Position numbers and translations under genes: made by a program. Shown here one piece after another: positions 54,268 to 63,273 of a stretch of DNA of 64,000 bases. The number at the start of each line of letters is the position of its first letter. Within the stretch, counting starts at the first letter, position 1. This stretch comes from Collimonas fungivorans. Its GTDB lineage: Bacteria > Pseudomonadota > Gammaproteobacteria > Burkholderiales > Burkholderiaceae_D. The notes under the pieces were generated by a model. It was not told the origin of the DNA, made no database searches, and saw nothing but the letters and a program-made list of their open reading frames with translations. Where the stretch lies: positions 1,984,001 through 2,048,000 of the forward strand of contig NZ_CP013232.1 of the NCBI RefSeq assembly GCF_001584145.1, given 5' to 3'.

Positions 54268-54582
54268 CTATAGCTGAGCTTTCATTGCTGCCGATTCCAT
54301 CGCCGCATTGCGCTCTTCGCTGGCTTCGATCGGATCGACAATATCGTCGCTCGCTGCCGCCGCGCGCTCGGCGGCAGCAATGGCCGGATCCAGGCCGGTG
54401 CCGAACTCTTCCTCGTCGTCGCCCGGCGGCTCCAGCATGTCTTTCAGCATGGCGCTCAGCTCCGCCGTATCCCACGGCTCGCCATGGCGTTTTTTTACCG
54501 TAATGTAGTGCCTTACTTCTGCGTCTTGCTCCGGAGTCAACGGCAGCCCCCGGAAACTGCTCTTGGGTTCAATGTCGGTCAT
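54268..54582 (-). CDS. Hypothetical acidic protein
   Basis: 104 aa, rich in Glu, Asp and Ala, no signal or membrane segment. Begins TDIEPKSSFRGLPLTPEQDAEVRHYI. Family not recognised. GAGTG lies upstream of the ATG. It is separate from otsB and pssA. Confidence 0.6.
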   Translation of the reverse strand: MTDIEPKSSFRGLPLTPEQDAEVRHYITVKKRHGEPWDTAELSAMLKDMLEPPGDDEEEFGTGLDPAIAAAERAAAASDDIVDPIEASEERNAAMESAAMKAQL

Positions 54583-54720
54583 GATGTCACTCCCGCGTTG
54601 CGCTGGCTGGTGTGGGTTTCATGGTTTGCGAAACACCACACTGAGAGTGTAGACCTATTGCGCGAGCTGGTGGGGCCTTCGGCGGTTTTATCTGGCCGCA
54701 CTGGCCATTTGCGCCTTTGC

Positions 54721-55338
54721 TTACAGTTTTGGAATCCTGATGCGGCTTACCATCAAGGCCCCGGACAGGGCGAACATCAGCACTAGCGGGTGGAACTGGA
54801 AGCCGGCGACATACACCACGCCCAGCCACAGTTGTTCGCCCAAGGCGCCGTGCCAGGCAGCCGCCGCCAGCACCATGACCAGCAGCAAGGAAGTGGGGAT
54901 CGGCGTGCCTTCGAAATATTTCACTTTGTCGCCGCCTTCCGAAAGTTTTTCGGATGTGACGTTGTAGCGCGCCAGGCGCGAGACGCCGCAAGCGACAAAA
55001 AACACCAGGATGATGCGGTCCACCAGCCCCTGCATGCCGCAGCCATAGGCAATGATTGCCGGCGCCACGCCAAACGAGATGATGTCGGCCAGCGAATCGA
55101 GTTCGCGTCCCATGGCGGAGCTTTGCGCGCGCCAGCGGGCGATGCGGCCGTCCAGCACGTCAAATACCAGGGCTGCCGGAATCAGGCTGCAGGCCAGGAG
55201 GATATGCAGCACTTCGCGGGTCTGCAGATAAGTCATCACGGAAAACAGGGAGCCGACGCCGCAGAACGCGTTGCTGAGCGTGAACCAATCGGCGAGATGG
55301 AATTCACGTATCATCGAAAAAGGCTTAGGTCTGGTCAT
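54721..55338 (-). CDS. pssA: CDP-alcohol phosphatidyltransferase (phosphatidylserine synthase type)
   Basis: A 205-aa membrane enzyme with six to eight hydrophobic segments. The CDP-alcohol motif DGx2ARx8Gx3Dx3D is present as DGRIARWRAQSSAMGRELDSLAD. The N-terminus IREFHLADWFTLSNAFCGV is typical of phosphatidylserine/phosphatidylcholine synthases. Exact head group is inferred. Start ATG 55338; an ATG 12 codons earlier is possible. Confidence 0.85.
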   Translation of the reverse strand: MTRPKPFSMIREFHLADWFTLSNAFCGVGSLFSVMTYLQTREVLHILLACSLIPAALVFDVLDGRIARWRAQSSAMGRELDSLADIISFGVAPAIIAYGCGMQGLVDRIILVFFVACGVSRLARYNVTSEKLSEGGDKVKYFEGTPIPTSLLLVMVLAAAAWHGALGEQLWLGVVYVAGFQFHPLVLMFALSGALMVSRIRIPKL

Positions 55339-55434
55339 TGATTCAATCCGGATGTGATAAAAAAAGTGGGGCAATCAATTGCCCGCACCAAATTTATCAC
55401 ATACGGCGCGCCAATCCATACCTGAATGCCTGAT

Positions 55435-55703
55435 CTAGGGCCTGTTAGCACTTAATTCGGGAGATGCGTTCCCACCAGAACGAGCGCTGGCAAGGCGCGT
55501 GGCACAGCTGGGGCTGATGCCCCAGCAAGCCATGCAACGCGGCCAGCGCTCGTTCTGGTGGGAACCCTCCGGGAACGGCTGCAGGCGTCACATGCCGTCG
55601 TTGCGCCTCCTTGCCGTAGCACCGCTACGCCGCGTCGTCGCGCCTAGGCCTGTAACGCCTGCCGCGCGTTCGCACTCCCGAATTAAGTGCTAACAGGCCC
55701 TAG
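55435..55703. mobile_element. MITE-like nested inverted-repeat element (269 bp)
   Basis: Terminal inverted repeats of 29 bp, perfect: 55435-55463 and 55675-55703 (CTAGGGCCTG...). Inside, 55468-55490 is exactly complementary to 55543-55565 (23 bp), enclosing an 8-bp hairpin (55507-55514 with 55519-55526). GCAGGCGT/ACGCCTGC pairs in the right half. No transposase frame. The right end supplies the TAG stop of msrA. A non-autonomous transposable element or a large structured repeat. Confidence 0.7.
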
Positions 55704-56446
55704 CGCGATGCGACCTTGGTAAGTGCCGGCTGGGCGCGGTACATGGCTGGAAACAGGCGCTTCAGGTCGTCGATTTTCGGCAGGTCGTTGACGACGATGT
55801 AAGGGTAGCCAGGATTACGTGTGAGGAAATTCTGGTGATAGGACTCGGCGGGATAGAAGCCGTTGAAAGGCTCGATCCGCGTCGCCAGCGTTTTGCCGAA
55901 CACTTTGCTTTTGTCGATCTGGCCGACATACGCTTGCGCCAGGTTGCGCTGCATGTCGTTGGCGGGAAACACCGCCGAGCGGTACTGGGTGCCGGAGTCT
56001 GGACCTTGGCGATTCAACTCGGTCGGATCATGGGCGACCGAGAAAAATATCTGCAGCAGCTTGCCATAAGTGACCTGGGCCGGATCGTAAGTGATCTGCA
56101 CTGCTTCCGCGTGCCCGGTGTCGCCATCGCTGACCCGCTCGTAGCGGGCCGTATCGCGGCTGCCGCCCGCGTAACCGGACACCACGTCAGTCACTCCACG
56201 CACATGCTGGAACACGCCTTGCACGCCCCAGAAACAACCGCCGGCGAAGACAGCCGTCTCCGTGTGCGCAGTGGCAGGCGGCTGTTCATCGCTGGCGGGC
56301 GGCGGCACGACTTTCGCCGTCTCTGACGAGAGCGCCGGATTCTGGCTGAGCAGCGCGGCAAGCCCGAGCCCGCATGCCGCCAGCAATCCCTTGGCCCAGG
56401 TAATGGCAACTGCCTGCCGCCTGGTTTTGCTTGATAAGTTATCCAT
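55700..56446 (-). CDS. msrA: Peptide methionine-(S)-sulfoxide reductase, exported
   Basis: 248 aa. The nucleophile Cys71 is in AGGCFWG; GVTDVVSGYAGG, GHAEAVQITYDP and AHDPTELNRQGPDSGTQYRS follow. A leading TRRQAV plus hydrophobic stretch (about 9-34) suggests export, perhaps by Tat. ATG 56446 follows AGAGGATG; the open frame extends much further upstream over non-conserved sequence. Stop codon lies in a repeat element. Confidence 0.9.
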   Translation of the reverse strand: MDNLSSKTRRQAVAITWAKGLLAACGLGLAALLSQNPALSSETAKVVPPPASDEQPPATAHTETAVFAGGCFWGVQGVFQHVRGVTDVVSGYAGGSRDTARYERVSDGDTGHAEAVQITYDPAQVTYGKLLQIFFSVAHDPTELNRQGPDSGTQYRSAVFPANDMQRNLAQAYVGQIDKSKVFGKTLATRIEPFNGFYPAESYHQNFLTRNPGYPYIVVNDLPKIDDLKRLFPAMYRAQPALTKVASR

Positions 56447-56665
56447 GACATCCATCCTCTTCGATATGATCGGTTTTTTGCGACACTGGTACTTAGTCGG
56501 CAAAGCCTGGATTTCCTTACGGAGAATGGAGTTTATCTTTGTAGATTGCGTAGTTCCAGCATACACCCAGGCGGAAATGCAGGCTCGATGTTGCTTTGCC
56601 AATTTGTCCGTGGCAACATGCTGCGAGGCATTTTGTGTCTTCGATTGTTGTCTGGAAGAGAGCGT

Positions 56666-57136
56666 ATGACCGTATTGATGTTGAGGCCGCCTGTTGCAGC
56701 GGATTATGCCGCCGTCGCCTCCTGGATCCCCGATGCCGAGGCTTGCGTGCGCTGGGCCGGTCCGCAGCTGGCGTATCCGTTTGACGCCGGCGCATTGCCG
56801 CAATTGCTGGCGGTAGAGCACGGCGCCAGTTACGCTCTGTGCGACGCGCAGGCCGCTTTGCTCGGCTTCGGCCAGTACCGCTTGCGTCAGCCCGGAACGG
56901 CGCACTTGTGCCGCATCATCGTCGCTCCCGAGGCGCGCGGCCAAGGCATGGGCAAGGCGTTATGCCGCTTGCTGATTGATGAAGCAAGCCGTGCGACTGC
57001 GGCGGACGCCGTGACACTGCGCGTTTATCGCGATAACCTTGCCGCTTACGCAGTTTATCTGGACCTGGGATTTGTCCCGACCGACGAGGAAGCGGACGCC
57101 GAAGTGCTCATGATGAAATTGACGCTCAAGGCCTGA
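56666..57136 (+). CDS. GNAT-family N-acetyltransferase
   Basis: 156 aa. Acetyl-CoA motif LCRIIVAPEARGQGMGKALCRLLI and the later VYRDNLAAYAVYLDLGFVP. ATG 56666 follows GGAAGAGAG. Ends 11 bp inside the converging acyltransferase gene. Confidence 0.87.
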   Translation: MTVLMLRPPVAADYAAVASWIPDAEACVRWAGPQLAYPFDAGALPQLLAVEHGASYALCDAQAALLGFGQYRLRQPGTAHLCRIIVAPEARGQGMGKALCRLLIDEASRATAADAVTLRVYRDNLAAYAVYLDLGFVPTDEEADAEVLMMKLTLKA

Positions 57137-58286
57137 CCGCTGCCGGCGGCAGCGGCGCGCGCAGGAAGGCCGCCCTGAGCCAGGCGTTCACCGGTTCCGA
57201 ATAGAATCGGGCGACAAGGCCGGCGACGATCGCCGAAATCGCCAGGAACAGGGTCAGCAGCGGCAGCTTGTAGCCATAAGCCATGGTCCCGCGCGGTATG
57301 AAGCTGCGCATCAGCCCAAGTACGATGATGTGGAACAGGTACAGCTCATAGCTGTGCCTGCCGAGCCAGCGCACCCCGGCCAGCAGCCGGTTGCGCCGTA
57401 GCCAGGCGGGTGTGGCGCGGCTGCCGGACCCTGCCAGCAGGACGGCGGTGCCGGCCGCGACCAGGCTGAAGCCGAACACCTCATGGCCGATGATGCCGCG
57501 CAGGTAAGTGACGGCGACCAGGCAGGCCGCGGCAAGCTGGATCAGCGCTCCGGCCTTCCCCTGCAAACGATTCCTGGCCGCAAACAAGGCAGCACAGCAG
57601 CCAAAGGCCACGGCGTCGAAACAGGCCGCGTAGGCATACATGAAATAGATCTCGTCACTGGCATGGAAGCTGCGGTAAACCGGGCCGATCACAATCGCCA
57701 GGATCCATACCGAGGCGATCGCCCACTCGCGTTTCAAGCCGAAACAGAGCAGGGGAAACACAAGATAGAACACCTCTTCCACCGACAGCGACCAGTAGAT
57801 ATTCATCGCATAGTTGAAATACCATGCGTGCTGCATCAGCACATTGTGCCAGAAGGTCAGGACAGACAGGACTGCTAGCGGGTAGCCGACATCCGGCCAG
57901 CCGTGCTGGGCGGAATTCATGAACGCGGGCTGCCCGAGCAGCCCCAGGATAACGATGGCTGCAAGCGCCACCAGCAGGCACGGCATGATCCGCGCCAGGC
58001 GGAAGACATAAAAGCGGCGCAGGTTGACCTCGCCGAGGCTGCCATAGCGTTTGATGGCAGTCGAGGTGATCAGGTAGCCCGAGATCGCAAAAAACATCGT
58101 CACCCCGTAGTTGCCGTTGACCGCAACCGCCTTGATGGCTTCCTTGGAAAACAGCAAGGCCAGCGGACTGTTGGTGAGCGCGTAGGACAGATGATAGTGG
58201 AGGACGAGCACCAGGCTGATGGCAATCCCTCTGAGCAGATCTATCCTGAAGTTGCGCGAGTCATCAAGAGCCATTGGGGGTTTCAT
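57126..58286 (-). CDS. Acyltransferase 3 family membrane protein
   Basis: 386 aa with about ten membrane segments. N-terminal FRIDLLRGIAISLVLVLHYH with the RxxxG..LVLxxH catalytic pattern, FFAISGYLIT, FYVFRLARI, WSLSVEEVFYLVFPLL. Transfers acyl groups to sugars or glycans of the envelope (OafA-like). Start at 58286 or 58274. Confidence 0.87.
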   Translation of the reverse strand: MKPPMALDDSRNFRIDLLRGIAISLVLVLHYHLSYALTNSPLALLFSKEAIKAVAVNGNYGVTMFFAISGYLITSTAIKRYGSLGEVNLRRFYVFRLARIMPCLLVALAAIVILGLLGQPAFMNSAQHGWPDVGYPLAVLSVLTFWHNVLMQHAWYFNYAMNIYWSLSVEEVFYLVFPLLCFGLKREWAIASVWILAIVIGPVYRSFHASDEIYFMYAYAACFDAVAFGCCAALFAARNRLQGKAGALIQLAAACLVAVTYLRGIIGHEVFGFSLVAAGTAVLLAGSGSRATPAWLRRNRLLAGVRWLGRHSYELYLFHIIVLGLMRSFIPRGTMAYGYKLPLLTLFLAISAIVAGLVARFYSEPVNAWLRAAFLRAPLPPAAVRP

Positions 58287-58485
58287 TTTCCAGGACGATA
58301 GGAACTGCGGGCCGGCAAGCATCATAAACGTAAACTGCGACTTAAACTGCGTGGCTTGCGTTCGCAGATAGGGAGCTCAATTTGCGAACTGAAGTTTAAA
58401 TTGCCATTTTTTCTATTCGGAAACAAAGTTGTTTCTAAATGTTTCCGTATGCATATGCTTGGTGACGCCGGGAATTGGAGCCGAT

Positions 58486-59244
58486 ATGATGCATTTTTCT
58501 CAATCACAATCTCCTTCCATGAAAAACATCGTTCTGGGCTTGATCGGCGCGTCCCTTGCATTGCCTTGCTTTGCGCAATCCGTCGATGCGCCATTGGTCA
58601 AGGCCGGCGATAGCTGGACCTATCGCCTCACTGTGGAGAGAGGGCCTTCCGGATGGAGCCAGAGCCGTTCCGAAGTTGCGGTTTCCCATGTCACTTCTTC
58701 CAGCATTTATTACTCGACAAAACAAAGCGGATCGACGCAGGCTGCCAATGACATGTTTGCCGGTACCGACTGGAGCCGGAGCCGCGATGTGAACGGTAAG
58801 GAGACAGTAGTCAACAAGCCGTTTTCATTTCCATTGAGCGCCGGGAAAACCTGGGAAATCCAATACACTGAGCAACATCCCAACAAGGCGCACAGGTTTG
58901 AGCAATGGAGCCACAAATTCACGGTGGTCGGTTTTGAAACGGTTGAAGTACCGGCGGGGAAATTCAAGGCAATCAAGATTGAAGAAGAAGGCCGATGGAA
59001 TGCGGAGATGGAGCCGGCTCAAACAATTTTGCAAGGAGCACAAACAGGACAGGGCGGCGCCACCATGGTCACTCAGGTGCAAAAAACCACAGCCGGACCG
59101 GCGACTGGCAGGACCTACAAGGCATTCTGGTATGTGCCGGAAGTTAAACGCTGGGTCAAGTCGGTAGAAGAATATTACGGAAATGGCGGCGTCCGCACGG
59201 AACGTTACACCGGCGAGCTGGAATCATTCAAGTTGAGCGAGTGA
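58486..59244 (+). CDS. Exported hypothetical protein
   Basis: 252 aa. Start ATG 58486 follows TTGGAG. The signal peptide lies at about 12-31 (IVLGLIGASLALPCFAQ). The mature beta-rich protein resembles DUF3108-type envelope proteins (YRLTVERG..., FWYVPEVKRWVKSVEEY). Function unknown. Confidence 0.7.
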   Translation: MMHFSQSQSPSMKNIVLGLIGASLALPCFAQSVDAPLVKAGDSWTYRLTVERGPSGWSQSRSEVAVSHVTSSSIYYSTKQSGSTQAANDMFAGTDWSRSRDVNGKETVVNKPFSFPLSAGKTWEIQYTEQHPNKAHRFEQWSHKFTVVGFETVEVPAGKFKAIKIEEEGRWNAEMEPAQTILQGAQTGQGGATMVTQVQKTTAGPATGRTYKAFWYVPEVKRWVKSVEEYYGNGGVRTERYTGELESFKLSE

Positions 59245-59336
59245 CTTCCCGGTCTGGGCGAAATGCCATAGGATGAGGGTCTCGTCCAGCTGGTTTCTGA
59301 TACATGAAGACAGCCTCATTCCGTGAAATTTAATTT

Positions 59337-59891
59337 ATGCGCTACGTTGATCTTCCTGGATTTGCACATGAACTCGTTTACATGCGTCCGCTGAGCCGTG
59401 CCGATGCGCCATCCTGGTATGCGTATCTGACCAAACCGCATGTGCTGGAACATACCAGTTGGCATCTCGCTTCAATGGATGAACTGCAGCTGAAATTCGA
59501 CGCCATGGAATCCTCGGACCTCGGAGCAGAAATGCGGTTCGCGATTATCCTGAATGACTCCGGCGCGCTGGTCGGAACTGTCGGCTTTCATAGCGTATCG
59601 CCGCTGAACCGGACAGCGGAAATCGCCTACGACCTTGCCCCCGATGTCTGGGGCAGGGGCATTGCGGCTGCAGCATGCAATGCCGTGGTCGAATGGGGAT
59701 TCTCGCATCTTGGCGTGGTCCGGATCCAGGCTACCACACTTGACACCAATACGCGGTCAGCCAGGGTATTGGAAAAATGCGGTTTCCAATGCGAGGGCTT
59801 GTTGCGCAGTTTCCGCATGGTGCGCGGCAATCCGCGCGATTTCTGGATTTACTCCCGCCTCAATCCGCACTCCGCGGTTGCAGAAACCTAG
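59337..59891 (+). CDS. GNAT-family acetyltransferase (RimJ/RimL-like)
   Basis: 184 aa. Motif AEIAYDLAPDVWGRGIAAAACNAVVEWGF, then TLDTNTRSARVLEKCGFQCEGLLRSFR and FWIYSRL. Likely N-alpha or ribosomal-protein type. Converges on soxR, 6 bp apart. Confidence 0.88.
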   Translation: MRYVDLPGFAHELVYMRPLSRADAPSWYAYLTKPHVLEHTSWHLASMDELQLKFDAMESSDLGAEMRFAIILNDSGALVGTVGFHSVSPLNRTAEIAYDLAPDVWGRGIAAAACNAVVEWGFSHLGVVRIQATTLDTNTRSARVLEKCGFQCEGLLRSFRMVRGNPRDFWIYSRLNPHSAVAET

Positions 59892-59897
59892 ATAGCG

Positions 59898-60383
59898 TCA
59901 GTCATACTCGCCCGAATCGTCGTCGGCGAGAACCGTCGCGGCATTGTCTCCCAACAGGTAGCGCGGTCCCGTGCCGCGCCGTTTTGCGGCATCTTCTGGA
60001 TTGTATAGCGCGCACTTTTTCAGCGAAAGGCAGCCGCAGCCGATGCACGAAGTCAGCTGGTCACGTAGCGCCGTCAGTGTATCTATGCGCTGCTGGAGTA
60101 GGGGGTGCCAGGAACGCGAGAGCCGTTCCCAATCCTGTTTGGTTGGCGTGCGTTTCTGCGGCAATGTCGACAAGGCCGCCTTGATTTCGTCGAGACTGAG
60201 GCCGACTGTCTGCGCCACGCGGATGAAAGCGACCCGGCGCAATACGTCCCTGGAGAACTGGCGCTGCCGTCCGCTTTCGCGCGTGCTGCTCAATAATCCT
60301 TGTTCTTCATAGAAGCGCAAGGCGCTGGCTGCCACGCCGGAGCGTTTCGCCAGTTCGCCGATGGTGATCAATATTTCGCTCAT
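59898..60383 (-). CDS. soxR: Redox-sensitive transcriptional activator SoxR
   Basis: 161 aa. MerR-type HTH (ITIGELAKRSGVAASALRFYEEQGLL) and a C-terminal [2Fe-2S] cluster site with Cys113, 116, 118 and 124 (CxxCxCx5C). Activated when the cluster is oxidised by redox-cycling agents. A perfect SoxR-type palindrome lies about 25 bp upstream, so it probably regulates itself or a divergent transcript. Confidence 0.95.
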   Translation of the reverse strand: MSEILITIGELAKRSGVAASALRFYEEQGLLSSTRESGRQRQFSRDVLRRVAFIRVAQTVGLSLDEIKAALSTLPQKRTPTKQDWERLSRSWHPLLQQRIDTLTALRDQLTSCIGCGCLSLKKCALYNPEDAAKRRGTGPRYLLGDNAATVLADDDSGEYD

Positions 60384-60407
60384 GCGGTTTCCCTGAAAGT
60401 CATTGAA

Positions 60408-60423
60408 TTCAAGTTTACTTGAA
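60408..60423. promoter_or_regulatory. SoxR operator
   Basis: TTCAAGTTTACTTGAA is nearly a perfect palindrome (one central mismatch) matching the core of known SoxR sites (TCAAGTT...ACTTGA). It lies just upstream of soxR. Confidence 0.7.
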
Positions 60424-60624
60424 CTTCATGATAGTTGTGCGTGATGGTCCCGGTTATTTTCCGAATTCATCCGGTGCCAGGGAAGATCCGTGCTAGATTC
60501 TCGGTTCGGTGTATGAACTCATGGAAGGTACGTATTGCCAACATGACACAGTATCCTCATTCGCAATTCGGTAGTTGAGCGCGATGGCCCAACACCGCTT
60601 CACCCCAAGCTCGGGTCCATAGCA

Positions 60625-61083
60625 ATGATTACCGCCATCCAAACTGTCGAGCCTCAAGATATTCCAGAATTGCGCAGTTTCATGGAACGCGTTATGCGCT
60701 CTGAACGCGTATTCGACGATCTCAGCCTGCAAGCCGAACTTGTCCATAACGTGAATCAGAATCTTGACTGGTGGTCGATGAATAGCGATGAATGTTGTCA
60801 TCTCAAATTCATCCAGGACGGACAGATTGCCGGAGTGGTGTTGGTGAAAAATTTCTGGAACCTATGCAGTTTGTTCGTGGCGCCGGAACTGCATCGGCAG
60901 GGTATCGGCCGGCAGCTTGTTGTTGCGGCCATTCAGCATTGCCGCAATTTTACTGACAGGTCGTCGATTCGACTCAATGCCGCGCCCAATGCAGTCGTTT
61001 TCTATGAAGCAATCGGCTTCTTGCCGGCAAGCAGTACCAGGATCCTTCCGCCTGGATTTAAACCCATGGAATTTCATCTATGA
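60625..61083 (+). CDS. GNAT-family N-acetyltransferase
   Basis: 152 aa. LCSLFVAPELHRQGIGRQLVVAAIQHC is the acetyl-CoA motif, with NAVVFYEAIGF later. Weak ribosome site. Target not assigned. Confidence 0.85.
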   Translation: MITAIQTVEPQDIPELRSFMERVMRSERVFDDLSLQAELVHNVNQNLDWWSMNSDECCHLKFIQDGQIAGVVLVKNFWNLCSLFVAPELHRQGIGRQLVVAAIQHCRNFTDRSSIRLNAAPNAVVFYEAIGFLPASSTRILPPGFKPMEFHL

Positions 61084-61210
61084 AGCACGATGTGCCTCAA
61101 TAGGAACCGAGGAAACGGCGAGAGAGCCAAGTTGAGCGTGTCGATGTGGGCGCTGCACCCGACGCCGGCTGAAACCGGCAATATCTTCGGAACCGGCCTG
61201 CCGATTTAAC

Positions 61211-61507
61211 CTAGCATTTGGCAAAGAACATTTTTGTCTTGGCGTCCTTGCGTTCCTTGTCTATCCACTCCTTGGTCTGGACCGGGCTTTGCTGTGCGCC
61301 GGTCCGTCCGCCACGGGCGATGCGTTCGTCGTCCATCCTGTCGAGTTCGCTGACGCGGTCTTGCAAGCGCCGGCATTCTTCGCTAGCTTGCGGTTTTGCC
61401 GTATCCAGCGATACGCGCGGGCCGGCTTCCTGGGCCTGCGCTACGGCAAGGCTGGCCGCCGTCAGCAGCATGGCAGCAAGGGGTTTGTGGAATGTCATGG
61501 TCGTCAT
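61211..61507 (-). CDS. Hypothetical exported protein
   Basis: 98 aa. Signal peptide (about 5-25, PLAAMLLTAASLAVAQAQ). The mature part is charged, predicted helical (SEECRRLQDRVSELDRMDDE) with two Cys residues. ATG 61507 follows AAAGGAA. Not a recognised family. Confidence 0.65.
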   Translation of the reverse strand: MTTMTFHKPLAAMLLTAASLAVAQAQEAGPRVSLDTAKPQASEECRRLQDRVSELDRMDDERIARGGRTGAQQSPVQTKEWIDKERKDAKTKMFFAKC

Positions 61508-61573
61508 AGATTGATGTTCCTTTGAATCCAGGCACCGGCACTGGCCTTTGCCTGTTGTCATGCAGTGCAGCGC

Positions 61574-61981
61574 TTAGCGATGATAGCGGTCGTTGTCGCG
61601 GTGGTCATAGCCACGGCGACCGTCGCCGCGGTGATGGTCGCGCCTGCCGTCATATCCGCCGCGATGGTCGCCGCGCTGCCAGCCGCCGCGGCGGAGTTCC
61701 CAGCCGTTTCGTCCCTGGCGCCATTCCGGCCGGTTATACATATAGCCGTTGCGCGACCTTTCCCAGTGCCCGCCAGCCCAGACATGGCGGCGGCCATCCC
61801 AGTTCCAGTATCCGGGCGCCCACATGTAGCCAACGCGCGGCGGCGGCATCACTTCGTATCTTGGCGGCGGTGGCGGCGTGCCGATGATGATGTTGACGCC
61901 GACTTGCGCCATGGCCTGGGTCGGCACTAAGGCGGCGGCGCTGACGGCGGCGAGGGCAACTGCGCAGAGCAAACGTTTCAT
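61574..61981 (-). CDS. Exported WxxGxW-repeat (YXWQ-like) protein
   Basis: 135 aa. Signal peptide ending TQAMAQ; a Pro-rich stretch, then YMWAPGYWNWDGRRHVWAGGHWERSR, the repeat of the YXWGxW/BcpO-related family; a C-terminal Gly/Arg/Asp/His-rich tail. Envelope protein of unknown role. Confidence 0.8.
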   Translation of the reverse strand: MKRLLCAVALAAVSAAALVPTQAMAQVGVNIIIGTPPPPPRYEVMPPPRVGYMWAPGYWNWDGRRHVWAGGHWERSRNGYMYNRPEWRQGRNGWELRRGGWQRGDHRGGYDGRRDHHRGDGRRGYDHRDNDRYHR

Positions 61982-62100
61982 GGATTTTTATAGTGTGGAT
62001 GGATTGCACTAACTATACCTGCGAATGTAAACCGGCCAAGCAATGATGCAATTAATTACATTCATTTATAACTGGCATTTAAATACGCTTCCGCTTATAT

Positions 62101-62116
62101 TATGTATGCATACATA
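62101..62116. promoter_or_regulatory. TetR operator
   Basis: TATGTATGCATACATA, a perfect 16-bp palindrome, about 25 bp before the TetR ATG. Suggests autoregulation of the TetR-thioesterase unit. Confidence 0.6.
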
Positions 62117-62138
62117 CATAATTCAGGAGTTTGCCAAC

Positions 62139-62705
62139 ATGCAGGATTTTCGCGGACAGATGATTTTGAAAGCCATCCAGCTTTTGCCGACGCATGGTTA
62201 CGCTGGCATCACGCTGATGCATGTCGCCCGCGCCTGCAAGGCTCCCAGAGGATCGCTTTATCATTATTTCCCCGGCGGCAAGGATGACTTGATGGCGGCA
62301 GTGCTGGAGGCGGCCAAGGAATACAGCCTGGGCACTTTCATAACTTCCTGCTCGCGCGCGCCGGAACTGCAGGATTACATCGCTGACATGGGCAGGGCCT
62401 TGTCGGCCGCGCTCAGCAAATCCGGCTTCGAGCTCGGCTGTCCGGTGGCGGCGATTGCGATGTCGACTGCAAAGACCCATGTCCTGAATCAGGCATGCAA
62501 GGCCATTTACGCCGACTGGCGCCTGGCGCTGCAAGCAAGGCTGCAGGCTTACGGCTTGCCGTCCCGCGAGGCGGCTGTGACGAGCCTGAACATCCTGAAT
62601 GCCTTCCAGGGAGCGCTGCTGCATGCCCGCATGGCGGCCTCCTGCGAGCCGATCGAACAGGCTGCGCTGCTGCTGCAGCGGGATATCCAGCAGCGTGGCC
62701 ATTAA
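62139..62705 (+). CDS. TetR-family transcriptional regulator
   Basis: 188 aa. HTH MILKAIQLLPTHGYAGITLMHVARACKAPRGSLYHYFPGGKDDLM, followed by a LmrA/YxaF-like C-terminal domain (GFELGCPVAAIAMS). ATG 62139 after GGAG; the frame is open 32 codons earlier. A palindrome sits at its promoter, and a thioesterase gene follows 37 bp downstream. Confidence 0.9.
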   Translation: MQDFRGQMILKAIQLLPTHGYAGITLMHVARACKAPRGSLYHYFPGGKDDLMAAVLEAAKEYSLGTFITSCSRAPELQDYIADMGRALSAALSKSGFELGCPVAAIAMSTAKTHVLNQACKAIYADWRLALQARLQAYGLPSREAAVTSLNILNAFQGALLHARMAASCEPIEQAALLLQRDIQQRGH

Positions 62706-62742
62706 CACACACTTACCGCCGACACCTACCGGAGCAATCGAT

Positions 62743-63219
62743 ATGAACCTGTTTCTGCGTCTTTTTTATGTGCTGCTCTCGTCTTTCTTTCGTCCGCGGC
62801 TCACGGTAGGCAAGACCGTCAGCGAAATCAGCATGCTGACCATGCCCAACGATCTCGACATCAACCTGCACGTCAACAACGGCCGTTATCTCACCTTGTG
62901 CGACTTGAGCCGGGTCGATGTATTTATCCGCACCGGGCTGGCGCGGGTCATGATCAAGCAGGGATGGATGCCCATCATCGCCGAGCACACGATGACTTAC
63001 CGCAAGTCGCTGGGCATGTTCAAGAAATTCAAGGCGACGCTGGAAATCACGCACTGGGACGAAAAATATTTTTTCATGACGCACCGTTTTTCCGTGAATG
63101 GCACGATCATTGCCGACGGCACTTCCAAAGGCGTGGTGAAAGGCAAGCAGGGCGTGGTCCCGCCTGACGCGGTGATCGCTGCGGTGCTCGCTGCAAATGG
63201 CGGCGCCGTGCTTCGATGA
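62743..63219 (+). CDS. Acyl-ACP/acyl-CoA thioesterase-family protein (4HBT-like)
   Basis: 158 aa. Hot-dog fold: MPNDLDINLHVNNGRYLTLCDLSRVDVFIRTGL with the HxNNxxY motif, and TYRKSLGMFKKFKATLEI. A hydrophobic N-terminus (about 3-17) may anchor it, as in THEM6-like proteins. ATG 62743 follows GGAGCAA. Probably co-regulated with the TetR gene. Confidence 0.82.
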   Translation: MNLFLRLFYVLLSSFFRPRLTVGKTVSEISMLTMPNDLDINLHVNNGRYLTLCDLSRVDVFIRTGLARVMIKQGWMPIIAEHTMTYRKSLGMFKKFKATLEITHWDEKYFFMTHRFSVNGTIIADGTSKGVVKGKQGVVPPDAVIAAVLAANGGAVLR

Positions 63220-63273
63220 AACCTGGCGGAAAATGGTAAAGTTCCTGCTTGCCGGACATCCTAGAACGATCTC

